A stretch of DNA of 31,730 nucleotides from an uncultured bacterium (GTDB lineage Bacteria > Cyanobacteriota > Vampirovibrionia > Gastranaerophilales > Gastranaerophilaceae): assembly GCA_902803265.1 (NCBI GenBank), contig CADCPD010000025.1, positions 1 through 31,730 on the forward strand, written 5' to 3'. Under the pieces are notes generated by a model. The model had not been told where the DNA came from. It was given only the letters and a program-made list of their open reading frames with translations, and ran no database searches. Shown in pieces: positions 24,029-31,516 of the stretch (position 1 is its first letter; the number at the start of each line of letters is the position of its first letter). Made by a program: the position numbers and the translations under genes.

Positions 24029-25534
24029 ATGACAGAAACACAAGAAAAACAAAAACACGAGCCGGTTTCGGCAAAAGATACGATAAGACAACTTCGTCTT
24101 CAAAAATTAGCAGAATTAGCGGAAAGGGGGATAAATCCTTATCCTTATTCTTTTGCAAAAGATGCAAAAGCAGCTGATTTACAAGAAAAATATAAAGACC
24201 TTCCTGCTGATACAGAAACAGAAGATACATATTCTGTTGCAGGTCGTGTTATGGCAATCAGAAACACAGGCATGTTTATTGACTTAATGGATGATTCAGG
24301 AAAAATTCAAATCTTTTCTCACAAACAAAATTTACCTGAAGACCAAATGAAATTATTAAAAATGATTGATATTGGTGATATGGTAGGTTTTACAGGAAAA
24401 ATCAGAAGAACTCCAAGAGGTGAATTATCTATAAAATCATTTAATATCAAACTTCTTGCAAAGGCTTTATTGCCATTACCTGAAAAATTTCATGGATTAA
24501 CTGATGTTGAAACAAGATATCGTCAAAGATACGTTGATATGATAGTTAATGATGAAGTAAAAGATACTTTCAGAAAAAGAAGTTTAATAATTCAAAAAAT
24601 CAGACAATTTTTAAATGAACAAGATTTCTTGGAAGTTGAGACTCCAATGCTTCATCCTCAAGCATCAGGTGCAAATGCAAGACCTTTCTTAACTCACCAT
24701 AATACATTAGATATGGATATGACTTTAAGAATTGCTCCGGAATTATATTTAAAACGTTTAATGGTTGGCGGATTAAGCGAAAAGATTTTTGAAATAAACA
24801 GAAGTTTCAGAAATGAAGGTATTGATATTCGTCATAATCCGGAATTTACAATGATTGAATTGTATCAGGCTTATGTTGATTATAATGAAATGATGGTACT
24901 TTTGGAAAACATGGTAAGCTATGTTGCGAAAGAAGTACTTGGAACAACAAAAATTAAATACGGCGAACATGAAATAGATTTAACACCGCCTTGGGACAGA
25001 AAAACAATGCTTGGCGCAATAAAAGAATATACAGGTGTTGATTTTAGCGACTGCTTTACTGTAGAAGATGCAAGAGAAAGAGCAAAAACAATAGGTATTC
25101 ATGCAGAAGAAGCTGATAACTGGGGCAAAGTTATTGATGCTGTATTTGAAGAAAAAGTTGAACCTCATTTAATTCAACCGATACATATTATTGACTATCC
25201 AAGAGATATATCTCCGTTGGCAAAAGTTCACAGAGACAATGACAGATTAACAGAACGTTTTGAAACCCGTATTAATGGTTGGGAAATTGCTAATGCGTTT
25301 TCAGAATTAACTGATCCTATAGACCAAAGATACAGATTTGAAGCTCAAGCTTTGGCAAAAGCAAATGGTGATGAAGAAGCTTGTGATATTGATGAAGATT
25401 ATATTACAGCTCTTGAATACGGCTTACCACCTTGCGGTGGTTTAGGAATGGGAATTGACAGATTAGTTATGTTATTAACTGATTCTCCTTCAATTCGTGA
25501 TGTTATCGCATTCCCGACAATGAGAAAAAATTAA
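24029..25534 (+). CDS. lysS: Lysyl-tRNA synthetase, class II
   Basis: A 501-residue class II enzyme, close to the E. coli length (505). It has an N-terminal OB-fold anticodon domain (VAGRVMAIRNTGMFIDLMDDSGKIQ at about 71-95), motif 2 (FEINRSFRNEGIDIRHNPEFT) and motif 3 (GLGMGIDRLVMLL) at the end. It charges tRNA-Lys. The extra ~20 charged residues before the first conserved block are usual for the family. AAAAGGA lies about 8 nt before the ATG. The gene follows the PBP gene by 33 bp and ends in an intrinsic terminator, so the two may share a transcript. Confidence 0.97.
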   Translation: MTETQEKQKHEPVSAKDTIRQLRLQKLAELAERGINPYPYSFAKDAKAADLQEKYKDLPADTETEDTYSVAGRVMAIRNTGMFIDLMDDSGKIQIFSHKQNLPEDQMKLLKMIDIGDMVGFTGKIRRTPRGELSIKSFNIKLLAKALLPLPEKFHGLTDVETRYRQRYVDMIVNDEVKDTFRKRSLIIQKIRQFLNEQDFLEVETPMLHPQASGANARPFLTHHNTLDMDMTLRIAPELYLKRLMVGGLSEKIFEINRSFRNEGIDIRHNPEFTMIELYQAYVDYNEMMVLLENMVSYVAKEVLGTTKIKYGEHEIDLTPPWDRKTMLGAIKEYTGVDFSDCFTVEDARERAKTIGIHAEEADNWGKVIDAVFEEKVEPHLIQPIHIIDYPRDISPLAKVHRDNDRLTERFETRINGWEIANAFSELTDPIDQRYRFEAQALAKANGDEEACDIDEDYITALEYGLPPCGGLGMGIDRLVMLLTDSPSIRDVIAFPTMRKN

Positions 25535-25544
25535 AATTGAAAAT

Positions 25545-25582
25545 AAAAAATTCCTCTTTTATTCAAAGAGGAATTTTTTTTT
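25545..25582 (+). terminator. Intrinsic terminator after lysS
   Basis: TTCCTCTTT (25551-25559) pairs with AAAGAGGAA (25565-25573), loop TATTC. An A-run precedes and nine T residues follow, so the hairpin could work in both directions. Confidence 0.9.
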
Positions 25583-25605
25583 GCAAAATTACATTATTTA
25601 TATCA

Positions 25606-25633
25606 TTAAAATATAAACACAAATTTATATAAT
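25606..25633 (+). promoter_or_regulatory. Promoter of the Xer gene, probably leaderless
   Basis: TATAAT at 25628-25633 lies six bases (GTTTGT) before the ATG at 25640, the same geometry as hisS. The best -35 is TTAAAA with a 16-nt spacer. No Shine-Dalgarno sequence is present. Confidence 0.6.
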
Positions 25634-25639
25634 GTTTGT

Positions 25640-26515
25640 ATGAGTATTCAAGATTTAGCCGAATATTTAGATTTTCTTGATGTTGAAAGAGGTCTTTCTC
25701 AAAATACCATAGATGCCTACAGACGAGATTTGGAAGCTTTTATAGAATTTTGTGAGGATAAATTCAGCACTGATGAAAAAAATATATCCAGATTAATCGT
25801 GAATGCGTATTTAAGAGATTTACACGAAAATCATTATAATCCTACAAGTATTTCAAGAAAAATTGCCTCATTGAGAGGGTTTTATAAATGGTTAAGTGCA
25901 AATGAGCGAATAACTTCGAATCCCATAGATACGATAGAAATGCCAAAATTACCGCAAAGGCTGCCAAAAATTTTGACAGTAAATGATGTAAAACAAATGC
26001 TTGCAGAAAATTTAAACCCATTGGAACGTGTAGAATTAGAACTTTTATATGGTTCAGGATTACGTGTAAGTGAACTTGTGGATTTGAAAACAAACAGTTT
26101 CGACTTATCTCAAAAATATCTTATAGCAAGAGGTAAAGGTTCAAAAGAAAGAATAGTCCCGTTTAACAAAATTTCCGCAAAAGCTATTGAAGATTATTTG
26201 AAAATAAGAGATTTTGTCATGAAAAAATTTCATATAGATACAAAGAAATTTTTGATAAATAATGAGGGTCGTTTTGTAACCCGTCAGGATATTTATAAAT
26301 TTATCCATAAACTCGGAGAAAAATTCCACAAAAATATTTCTCCGCATACAATGCGTCATAGCTTTGCAACCCATTTGCTTGAAAATGGTGCAGATTTAAG
26401 AGTTGTGCAGGAACTTCTCGGTCATAGTGATGTATCTACAACGCAATTGTATACGCATATAAGCAAAAAACGTTTAAAAGAAGTTTATTTTTCAATAAAT
26501 GGTACAGAAGCATGA
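25640..26515 (+). CDS. xerD: XerC/XerD-family tyrosine recombinase
   Basis: A 291-residue site-specific recombinase that resolves chromosome dimers at dif sites, usually with FtsK. The SAM-like N-terminal core-binding domain spans ~1-85. The catalytic set is complete: Arg142 (GSGLRVSEL), Lys166 (RGKGSKER), His236 and Arg239 (HTMRH), His262 (LLGHSD) and Tyr271 (QLYTH). Length and linear arrangement fit chromosomal Xer proteins rather than phage integrases, and the neighbours are housekeeping genes. XerC and XerD cannot be told apart safely by eye; the symbol is provisional. The stop overlaps the rsmD start by 4 bp (ATGA). No Shine-Dalgarno sequence precedes the ATG. Confidence 0.93.
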   Translation: MSIQDLAEYLDFLDVERGLSQNTIDAYRRDLEAFIEFCEDKFSTDEKNISRLIVNAYLRDLHENHYNPTSISRKIASLRGFYKWLSANERITSNPIDTIEMPKLPQRLPKILTVNDVKQMLAENLNPLERVELELLYGSGLRVSELVDLKTNSFDLSQKYLIARGKGSKERIVPFNKISAKAIEDYLKIRDFVMKKFHIDTKKFLINNEGRFVTRQDIYKFIHKLGEKFHKNISPHTMRHSFATHLLENGADLRVVQELLGHSDVSTTQLYTHISKKRLKEVYFSINGTEA

Positions 26516-27015
26516 ATATAACGGCAGGAACTTTAAAAGGCAGAAAAATAATTGCCCCTGATACAAATTTGGTAAGACCAACACTATCTAAAGTCAGAAT
26601 GGCTGTATTTAATGTACTTCAATCATATATAGAATTTGAAAACTCATCTTTTCTTGATATGTTCGGAGGTTCCGGAATCATGGGTTTGGAAGCTCTTTCA
26701 AGAGGGTTTAAAGAAGCTACGGTTATTGAGAAAGACAAGAAAATTTTTCAAATAATAAAACAAAATTACAGCGCACTTGGACAAACAGCTGATTTTTTTA
26801 ATATTGATACATTAAGTTTTAAAACGGATAAAAATTTTGATGTAATATATATTGATCCGCCGTATTATGCAGGAATTTACGAACAAATTCTTAAAATCAT
26901 TCCGGAATTTAAAATTTGCATAATTGAACACCCTGAAGATATTAAAATAGAAAAATATAATATTTTAAAACAAAAAGTATATGGAGATAAGGTTTTAACC
27001 TTTTTAACAAAATAA
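26512..27015 (+). CDS. rsmD: 16S rRNA (guanine(966)-N(2))-methyltransferase
   Basis: A 167-residue RsmD-type methyltransferase that modifies G966 of 16S rRNA on the small subunit. The N-terminal ITAGTLKGRKIIAP and RPTLSKVRMAVFNVL blocks (R-P-T near 22-24) are family marks. Motif I is LDMFGGSGIMGLEALSRG (48-65) and the catalytic motif IV is DPPY (115-118). It is slightly shorter than the ~190 residues common for RsmD. The start overlaps the xerD stop (ATGA), indicating translational coupling. Confidence 0.93.
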   Translation: MNITAGTLKGRKIIAPDTNLVRPTLSKVRMAVFNVLQSYIEFENSSFLDMFGGSGIMGLEALSRGFKEATVIEKDKKIFQIIKQNYSALGQTADFFNIDTLSFKTDKNFDVIYIDPPYYAGIYEQILKIIPEFKICIIEHPEDIKIEKYNILKQKVYGDKVLTFLTK

Positions 27016-27041
27016 AAAGGCTTTTGAAATGTCAAAAGCCT
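27008..27041 (-). terminator. Hairpin terminator, minus strand (HU gene)
   Basis: AGGCTTTTGA (27018-27027) and its reverse complement (27032-27041) form a 10-bp stem with a 4-nt loop. On the minus strand TTTTTATTTT follows, so it most likely ends the HU transcript; on the plus strand no T-run follows. Confidence 0.7.
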
Positions 27042-27059
27042 AAAGATTGTTTATAAAAC

Positions 27060-27098
27060 TTCGATGATAAAACTAAAAGCATAAGACATCGAATTTTT
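27060..27098 (+). terminator. Possible weak plus-strand terminator after rsmD
   Basis: TTCGATG (27060-27066) pairs with CATCGAA (27087-27093), followed by TTTTTAT. The 20-nt loop makes this a weak candidate. Confidence 0.35.
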
Positions 27099-27122
27099 AT
27101 ATTAAATTTTTATAGTTATCAA

Positions 27123-27395
27123 TTATTTTACTAATTCTTTGAATTTTTTACCTGCAGAAAATGCTGGTACAGTTTTAGCTTCGATTTTTAATTCTTTACC
27201 AGTTTGAGGGTTTCTGCCCATTCTAGCTGCTCTTTTGCGAGGTTCGAAAGTACCAAAACCAACTAAAGTAACTTTTTTTCCTTTAGCAACTGTTTTTTCT
27301 ACAGTTTCTAATGTAGCTGCTAATACATCAGCAACAGTTTTTTGTGATAATTTAGATTTTTTTGAAACTTCTTTTACTAATTCTTCTTTGTTCAT
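27123..27395 (-). CDS. hup: HU-family DNA-binding protein
   Basis: A 90-residue nucleoid protein. The conserved arm holds RKRAARMGRNPQTGKEL, with the DNA-bending proline in RNPQTG; VTLVGFGTFE and the C-terminal VPAFSAGKKFKELV complete the fold. The frame stays open 13 codons upstream to 27434, but the start is the ATG at 27395. The usual HU N-terminus (MNKEELV) begins there, and a perfect AAGGAGG Shine-Dalgarno sequence lies about 6 nt before it. The protein is probably abundant and forms dimers that bend DNA. The gene has its own leader of up to ~190 bp (27396-27590) and a downstream hairpin terminator. Confidence 0.96.
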   Translation of the reverse strand: MNKEELVKEVSKKSKLSQKTVADVLAATLETVEKTVAKGKKVTLVGFGTFEPRKRAARMGRNPQTGKELKIEAKTVPAFSAGKKFKELVK

Positions 27396-27590
27396 TTTTT
27401 CCTCCTTATTTATTGAACAACTGACATCCCCCAAACATAATTAAATTAGTACCCTAAAATAAAATATTAGACTATAAACTTCATATAATCTGGTTTTTTG
27501 TCAGGTATGTACTTATTATACCTATTCCTAATTGATTTGCAAGTATTTTTTTTCAAAAACATGAAAATATTAAAAAATATTAATATACTT

Positions 27591-28463
27591 TTATTTATAA
27601 TAGTCTGGTTTTATCCTTGCAAATTGAATATTTTTATAGAAATGTCTCAAAATACTAGGGTAAGAATAACCTTGTTTCGCAAGATTATTGGCTCCATGTT
27701 GTGACATTCCGATGCCATGTCCATTCTTTTTGACATTATCATCAAAAGAAGGAACAGATTTTATATATGGTAAATCTCTTGTCCAGACATCGCTTGCATT
27801 TTTAGTTTGCCCGCCTGCTGATGCTGAATAATAAGCCGGAATTATTTTTAAATCATATATAATAACTACACTTTCGGTATCTTTAACTGCACGGTTTGTT
27901 TTGATTCTTTCTGCTGATGCACCGCCATATGCCTGATCTTGAGGTGTATCATTCAAGTCATAACCTTGAGAAGCGCGTTTGCCAATATTTGCCAATGCAT
28001 AACTTCTTGCAGCGACGGCTTGAGCTTTGAGTGCTTCATATTCCCATGATGACGGCATTTCTGAAGGGACAACTCCTCTTATATAATCTTCTATATTCAA
28101 TTTATTAATAATATTTAACTTCCCGTTTATGTTTATAATTCTTAATTCACCACGATACCAGCGATTTTTTGCTCTTACAAACCCTGTGGCAGAATTCGGA
28201 ATTATAGCTATTTGATTTGTTTTAAGGTTGTAATAGTCATTTTTGTATTTTAGTGCTATCAAATTTTTATAGGCTTTAAACTCATAATTTTGCATGCCAT
28301 CAAGAGTATATAGCAATTTATTATTGTTAACATCAATAATTGAAGCTTCAACAGAAGAGCCTACTTTTGTAGAAACAATTCCCGTTTGAATCCCTATTTT
28401 TATTGCGAAAACAGGGTTTTGAAACAACAATATGAAGAATAAACAAATAAATAACTTTTTCAT
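27591..28463 (-). CDS. Exported SpoIID/LytB-domain protein
   Basis: A 290-residue exported protein with a signal peptide (FICLFFILLFQNPVFA) and a SpoIID/LytB domain. LNIEDYIRGVVPSEMPSSW has the active-site-like Glu of the PSEMP block, followed by EALKAQAVAARSYAL and a C-terminal GHGIGMSQHGA. SpoIID cleaves denuded glycan strands in sporulating Firmicutes; homologues also occur in Cyanobacteria and other non-sporulating phyla, where they likely act in wall remodelling. No sporulation gene is seen here. The ATG at 28463 is taken over the TTG at 28466. No Shine-Dalgarno sequence is present, and TATAAT lies 8 nt upstream. Confidence 0.9.
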   Translation of the reverse strand: MKKLFICLFFILLFQNPVFAIKIGIQTGIVSTKVGSSVEASIIDVNNNKLLYTLDGMQNYEFKAYKNLIALKYKNDYYNLKTNQIAIIPNSATGFVRAKNRWYRGELRIININGKLNIINKLNIEDYIRGVVPSEMPSSWEYEALKAQAVAARSYALANIGKRASQGYDLNDTPQDQAYGGASAERIKTNRAVKDTESVVIIYDLKIIPAYYSASAGGQTKNASDVWTRDLPYIKSVPSFDDNVKKNGHGIGMSQHGANNLAKQGYSYPSILRHFYKNIQFARIKPDYYK

Positions 28464-28471
28464 CAATATAT

Positions 28472-28477
28472 ATTATA
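28472..28477 (-). promoter_or_regulatory. -10 box close to the SpoIID-gene start
   Basis: TATAAT on the minus strand, 8 nt before the ATG at 28463, with a TTTTCA -35 candidate 18 nt upstream. A typical start leaves a leader of about 2 nt. Confidence 0.5.
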
Positions 28478-28511
28478 GTTCAATTATATTTTTCGTGAAA
28501 ATTTTAAATCA

Positions 28512-28520
28512 TGCTAAAAT
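28512..28520 (+). promoter_or_regulatory. Extended -10 promoter of metX
   Basis: TGC TAAAAT is an extended -10 element. Transcription from near 28527 gives a leader of only about 12 nt, which contains AAGGA (28528-28532) 6 nt before the ATG. Confidence 0.5.
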
Positions 28521-28538
28521 TAATCAAAAGGACAGAAT

Positions 28539-29636
28539 ATGAATACAGACTTTTTGACGAAAACTGAAATACTAAAGATAAACGAGCCGTTGGAATTAGA
28601 TTGCGGAAAAGTTTTAAAAGAATATGAAATTGCGTACGAAACATACGGAGAAATTAATGAAAATAAAGATAACTGTATATTGCTTTTACATGCTTTAACC
28701 GGAACTGCGCATGCTGCCGGCTACCATGAAAGTGATACAAAGCCGGGTTGGTGGAACGATATGGTAGGTAGCGGAAAAGCTTTTGATACGGATAAGTATT
28801 TTATAATTTGTTCTAACATGCTTGGCGGTTGCAGCGGGACAACAGGTCCAAATTCAATAAATCCTGACACGAATGAACCATACGGATTGACATTTCCTGT
28901 AATAACAATAGAAGATTCAGTAAGAGTTCAAAAGAGACTAATAGATTATTTTGGTATTAAAAAGATAATAGTAGCCGGTGGTTCAATGGGAGGAATGCAG
29001 GCATTGGAATGGTCAGTATCTTATCCTGATTATGTTCAAAAGACAATAATAATAGCATCAACCTCAAAACTTTCGGCACAAGCCATTGCATTTAATGCTG
29101 TAGGTAGAAATGCTATTCTTTCAGACGAAAATTTTAACAACGGTAATTATTATAATAGTGATAAAACTCCCGAAAAAGGACTTGCAATAGCTAGAATGAT
29201 AGGACATATAACTTATTTATCCGAAGATTCAATGCATGATAAATTCGCAAGAAATTTACAGGATAAAGAAAATTTTGATTTTAATTTTAACGTAGAATTT
29301 CAGGTAGAAAGCTACTTGCAGCATCAAGGACAAATCTTTGTGGACAGATTTGATGCAAACAGTTATTTATATATAACAAAAGCATGTGACTATTATGATG
29401 TTGCTTTAAAGTATGGAAGTCTTGAAAAGGCTTTTGAAAGAACACATTCCAAGTTTTTAATAATATCATTTTCGTCAGATTGGTTGTTTCCTTCAAATCA
29501 ATCAAAAGAAATAGTAAATGCATTAATAAAAACAGGAAAAGACGTATCATATTTAGAAATACAATCAAATGCAGGACACGATGCTTTTTTACTTGAGTTT
29601 GAGAAGCAGACAAAAGTCATTAGAAGTTTTTTGTAA
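28539..29636 (+). CDS. metX: Homoserine O-acyltransferase (MetX)
   Basis: A 365-residue alpha/beta hydrolase-fold enzyme that acylates homoserine (usually with acetyl-CoA) on the way to methionine. LLLHALTGTAHAAG (48-61), MLGGCSGTTGPNSINP (94-109), the nucleophile elbow GGSMGG with Ser149, and SNAGHDAFLLE with the catalytic His define the family. The Asp of the triad is likely in SSDWLFP. Some MetX homologues use succinyl-CoA; a few active-site residues decide this, and I cannot separate the two from the sequence. It diverges from the SpoIID gene across 75 bp and has AAGGA before the ATG. No other methionine gene is nearby, and no riboswitch is seen in the short leader. Confidence 0.93.
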   Translation: MNTDFLTKTEILKINEPLELDCGKVLKEYEIAYETYGEINENKDNCILLLHALTGTAHAAGYHESDTKPGWWNDMVGSGKAFDTDKYFIICSNMLGGCSGTTGPNSINPDTNEPYGLTFPVITIEDSVRVQKRLIDYFGIKKIIVAGGSMGGMQALEWSVSYPDYVQKTIIIASTSKLSAQAIAFNAVGRNAILSDENFNNGNYYNSDKTPEKGLAIARMIGHITYLSEDSMHDKFARNLQDKENFDFNFNVEFQVESYLQHQGQIFVDRFDANSYLYITKACDYYDVALKYGSLEKAFERTHSKFLIISFSSDWLFPSNQSKEIVNALIKTGKDVSYLEIQSNAGHDAFLLEFEKQTKVIRSFL

Positions 29637-29719
29637 AGAAATCTTAACATAAGTCTATGAATCATGTTATGAAAAAAAAATCATGTGGAATAGATAACTT
29701 ATAAGAGATAATAATTGTC

Positions 29720-29773
29720 CAATGAAGTTATACTTTGTATAACGTTGTCGTAAGGATACGATAAGATTCATTG
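29720..29773 (+). ncRNA. Predicted three-way-junction RNA element
   Basis: An outer 7-bp stem (CAATGAA 29720-29726 with TTCATTG 29767-29773) encloses two hairpins. The first is GTTATAC/GTATAAC (29727-29733 with 29737-29743, loop TTT). The second is TTGTCGTA/TACGATAA (29745-29752 with 29757-29764, one G-U pair, loop AGGA). The AGGA loop is a possible CsrA site. I do not recognise a known riboswitch consensus. Confidence 0.5.
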
Positions 29774-29827
29774 AAAATGGAGTTTAAGTTTCGGATAAGT
29801 TACAAAAGCTCAACCAAATAGAGGATG

Positions 29828-29851
29828 TTTTATATCGGAGTTAATATAAAA
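29828..29851 (+). promoter_or_regulatory. GGA-loop hairpin C
   Basis: TTTTATAT pairs perfectly with ATATAAAA (8 bp); the 8-nt loop is CGGAGTTA and contains GGA at 29837-29839. Confidence 0.5.
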
Positions 29852-29866
29852 TAGTAGTATATTAAA

Positions 29867-29880
29867 TTACACGGATGTAA
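29867..29880 (+). promoter_or_regulatory. CGGA-tetraloop hairpin, candidate CsrA site
   Basis: TTACA-CGGA-TGTAA is a 5-bp stem with a CGGA tetraloop. It matches the known CsrA-binding consensus RUACARGGAUGU at 10 of 12 positions and lies directly upstream of the ribosome-binding hairpin. Confidence 0.65.
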
Positions 29881-29882
29881 CA

Positions 29883-29901
29883 AATTGAAAGGAGATCAAT
29901 T
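29883..29901 (+). promoter_or_regulatory. Shine-Dalgarno hairpin of flagellin 1
   Basis: AATTGA-AAGGAGA-TCAATT is a 6-bp stem whose 7-nt loop is the Shine-Dalgarno sequence, ending 2 nt before the ATG at 29904. A protein bound here would block ribosome entry. Confidence 0.65.
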
Positions 29902-29903
29902 CT

Positions 29904-30998
29904 ATGGCTATTACGATTAACACAAACATGTCATCTTTAGTTGCACAAAAGTCGTTAAATTCGGCAACGAATGTAATGGACACAGCAATGCAAAGATTAT
30001 CAACAGGTTTAAAAATAAATTCATCAAAAGATGATGCGGCTGGTAGTGCGGTAGCAACAAGATTAAATTATAAAATTAGTTCATTAGCTGTAGCTGAAGA
30101 CAATGCTCAAATGGGCGCTTCTTTGTTAGAAACAGCAGAAGGAACTTTAGATGTAATCCAATCAAATTTGGAACGTATCAGAGATTTGACTGAACAAGCA
30201 GCAAACGGAACTTATGGTTCAGATGCTATGGTAGCTATCAAATCTGAAATTTCAGGTCGTTTAAGTGAAATTTCTCGTATTGCACAAACTACTGACTTCA
30301 ACGGTAAAAACTTACTTGACGGTTCAATGAATGCAGGTATTAATTTACAAGTTGGTATCGGTTCTGATTCAAACTCTGTTATCAAATTAGAAGGATCTCT
30401 ATTCGACTCAGTAAAAGCAGGTGATTTGCTTGGTGAATACAGAATTACTGGTGACGGTTTAGGAAACGTTCAAAAATATGCAGATAATAAAGTAAAAATT
30501 GGTAACACATTCTACAAATGGGAAGCTGTAGGCGGTGGAAGTGGTACTAAAGATGATCCTTATAAATTATCAAAAATTGAAAACCAAGAAGCTGAAAAAA
30601 CAGCATACGATGCCGCAGCAAAAGCTGGTGATGTTACTGATTCAAATAAAGTATTTATGCTTGGTTCTGATGCTACTAAAACAGCAGATGCTCAGTTAAA
30701 TGAAATCTTTGAAAATGATGCAACAGCACAAGCGTTCTTGGCTAACGTTGATAAAGCATTAGAAGATGTTACTGATAGAAAAACACAAATCGGTGCTGCT
30801 CAACAAAGAGTTAATTCTGCATTAGAAGTAACAAAAGTTATGTCAACTAACTTAACTTCTGCTAAATCATTAATTGAAGATGCTGATATCGCAAAAGAAT
30901 CTTCTAATTACATTAAGAACCAAATTCTTCAACAAACAGCATCAAGCTTATTAGCAACTGCTAACCAAAATCCTAGCATCGCATTAAGCTTAATCTAA
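29904..30998 (+). CDS. fliC: Flagellin
   Basis: A 364-residue filament protein exported through the flagellar type III system. The N-terminal D0/D1 region (1-~165) begins MAITINTNMSSLVAQKSL and holds RLSTGLKINSSKDDAAG. The middle (~170-275) is a short variable D2-like domain. The C-terminal D1/D0 (~278-364) includes RKTQIGAAQQRVNSAL and ends NPSIALSLI. The surface contacts known to be read by TLR5 in Salmonella are kept at equivalent sites (Arg91, Leu95, Glu115; Salmonella R90, L94, E114). Many C-ending codons, unlike most neighbours, suggest very high expression. The strong Shine-Dalgarno sequence sits in a hairpin loop. A second flagellin gene follows. Confidence 0.96.
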   Translation: MAITINTNMSSLVAQKSLNSATNVMDTAMQRLSTGLKINSSKDDAAGSAVATRLNYKISSLAVAEDNAQMGASLLETAEGTLDVIQSNLERIRDLTEQAANGTYGSDAMVAIKSEISGRLSEISRIAQTTDFNGKNLLDGSMNAGINLQVGIGSDSNSVIKLEGSLFDSVKAGDLLGEYRITGDGLGNVQKYADNKVKIGNTFYKWEAVGGGSGTKDDPYKLSKIENQEAEKTAYDAAAKAGDVTDSNKVFMLGSDATKTADAQLNEIFENDATAQAFLANVDKALEDVTDRKTQIGAAQQRVNSALEVTKVMSTNLTSAKSLIEDADIAKESSNYIKNQILQQTASSLLATANQNPSIALSLI

Positions 30999-31014
30999 AA
31001 AAAATAAATCTTAA

Positions 31015-31043
31015 GCAGTAAGGCAATTATATTGCCTTACTGC
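31015..31043 (+). terminator. Inverted repeat after flagellin 1, possible terminator
   Basis: A perfect 13-bp stem (GCAGTAAGGCAAT, 31015-31027, with 31031-31043, loop TAT) 17 nt after the stop. No T-run follows on the plus strand, so it may be a transcript-end stabiliser or processing site rather than a classic intrinsic terminator. Confidence 0.5.
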
Positions 31044-31235
31044 GAGGGAAAGACAATATATTTATACATTGAACCTTAAAATAATTTCGTAGTGCATACC
31101 AAACTCATTTAGAAATCTAAAGAGATGCTATGTGCTGGAGAAAATTACCCCAAATAAAAACCCTGATGTTTAGGGTGACATAAATAAAAAACAATTAACC
31201 GTCATTCTGAATTTAACAAATTTAACAGTCATAAC

Positions 31236-31253
31236 AAAGTCAAGGAAAGACTT
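31236..31253 (+). promoter_or_regulatory. GGA-loop hairpin far upstream of flagellin 2
   Basis: AAGTC-AAGGAAA-GACTT, a 5-bp stem (31237-31241 with 31249-31253) extended by 3 bp beyond one bulged A, with GGA in the 7-nt loop. It is like the loops in the flagellin 1 leader. Confidence 0.4.
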
Positions 31254-31498
31254 GTTGATTTTGTGCAGGTAAAAATACAAAAATTTAAGAATTAAGAACA
31301 AAAACTAAAAAACAATACAATTGAATATCAAACTATCCTTATCATTTTGAAAGGAAAACAAAAACAACAATTTACCCCATAACTTTAGGCTATTGCAATC
31401 AAAAATCCCGTACATGAATTAGAAAACGAAGAAATAATAAACAATGATTGATTAAAGTTGAAAAAAATAGCGAAAAACATAGCTTTTAACGGAATAAA

Positions 31499-31514
31499 AA
31501 TTAACGGATTAATT
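31499..31514 (+). promoter_or_regulatory. CGGA-tetraloop hairpin of flagellin 2
   Basis: AATTAA-CGGA-TTAATT is a 6-bp stem with the same CGGA tetraloop as at 29867-29880, although the stem sequence differs. It is followed after 2 nt by the Shine-Dalgarno hairpin, the same spacing as in flagellin 1. Confidence 0.6.
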
Positions 31515-31516
31515 AT

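Larger units (their letters stand above)
29637..29903 (+). promoter_or_regulatory. Flagellin 1 leader region with seven GGA motifs
   Basis: This 267-bp gap before the first flagellin gene holds no coding frame. GGA occurs at 29754, 29779, 29793, 29823, 29837, 29873 and 29891, and four of these fall in hairpin loops listed separately. The promoter is not clear; sigma-28-like half matches occur (TATA-N15-TACGATAA ending at 29764), but they overlap a hairpin. This looks like a structured leader for control of translation, as by CsrA. Confidence 0.6.

Noticed and set aside
27396..27434. N-terminal extension of HU to 27434
   Set aside because: The perfect Shine-Dalgarno sequence and the family N-terminus place the start at 27395.
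29737..29764. Sigma-28-type flagellar promoter (TATA-N15-TACGATAA)
   Set aside because: Both elements differ from TAAA-N15-GCCGATAA, and the -10 coincides with one arm of a hairpin. A second poor match exists nearby (29773-29799), so neither is reported as a promoter.
29720..29773. Cyclic-di-GMP (GEMM) or other known riboswitch
   Set aside because: The three-way shape resembles one, but none of the conserved GEMM bases (for example CACRCACAGGG) is present.
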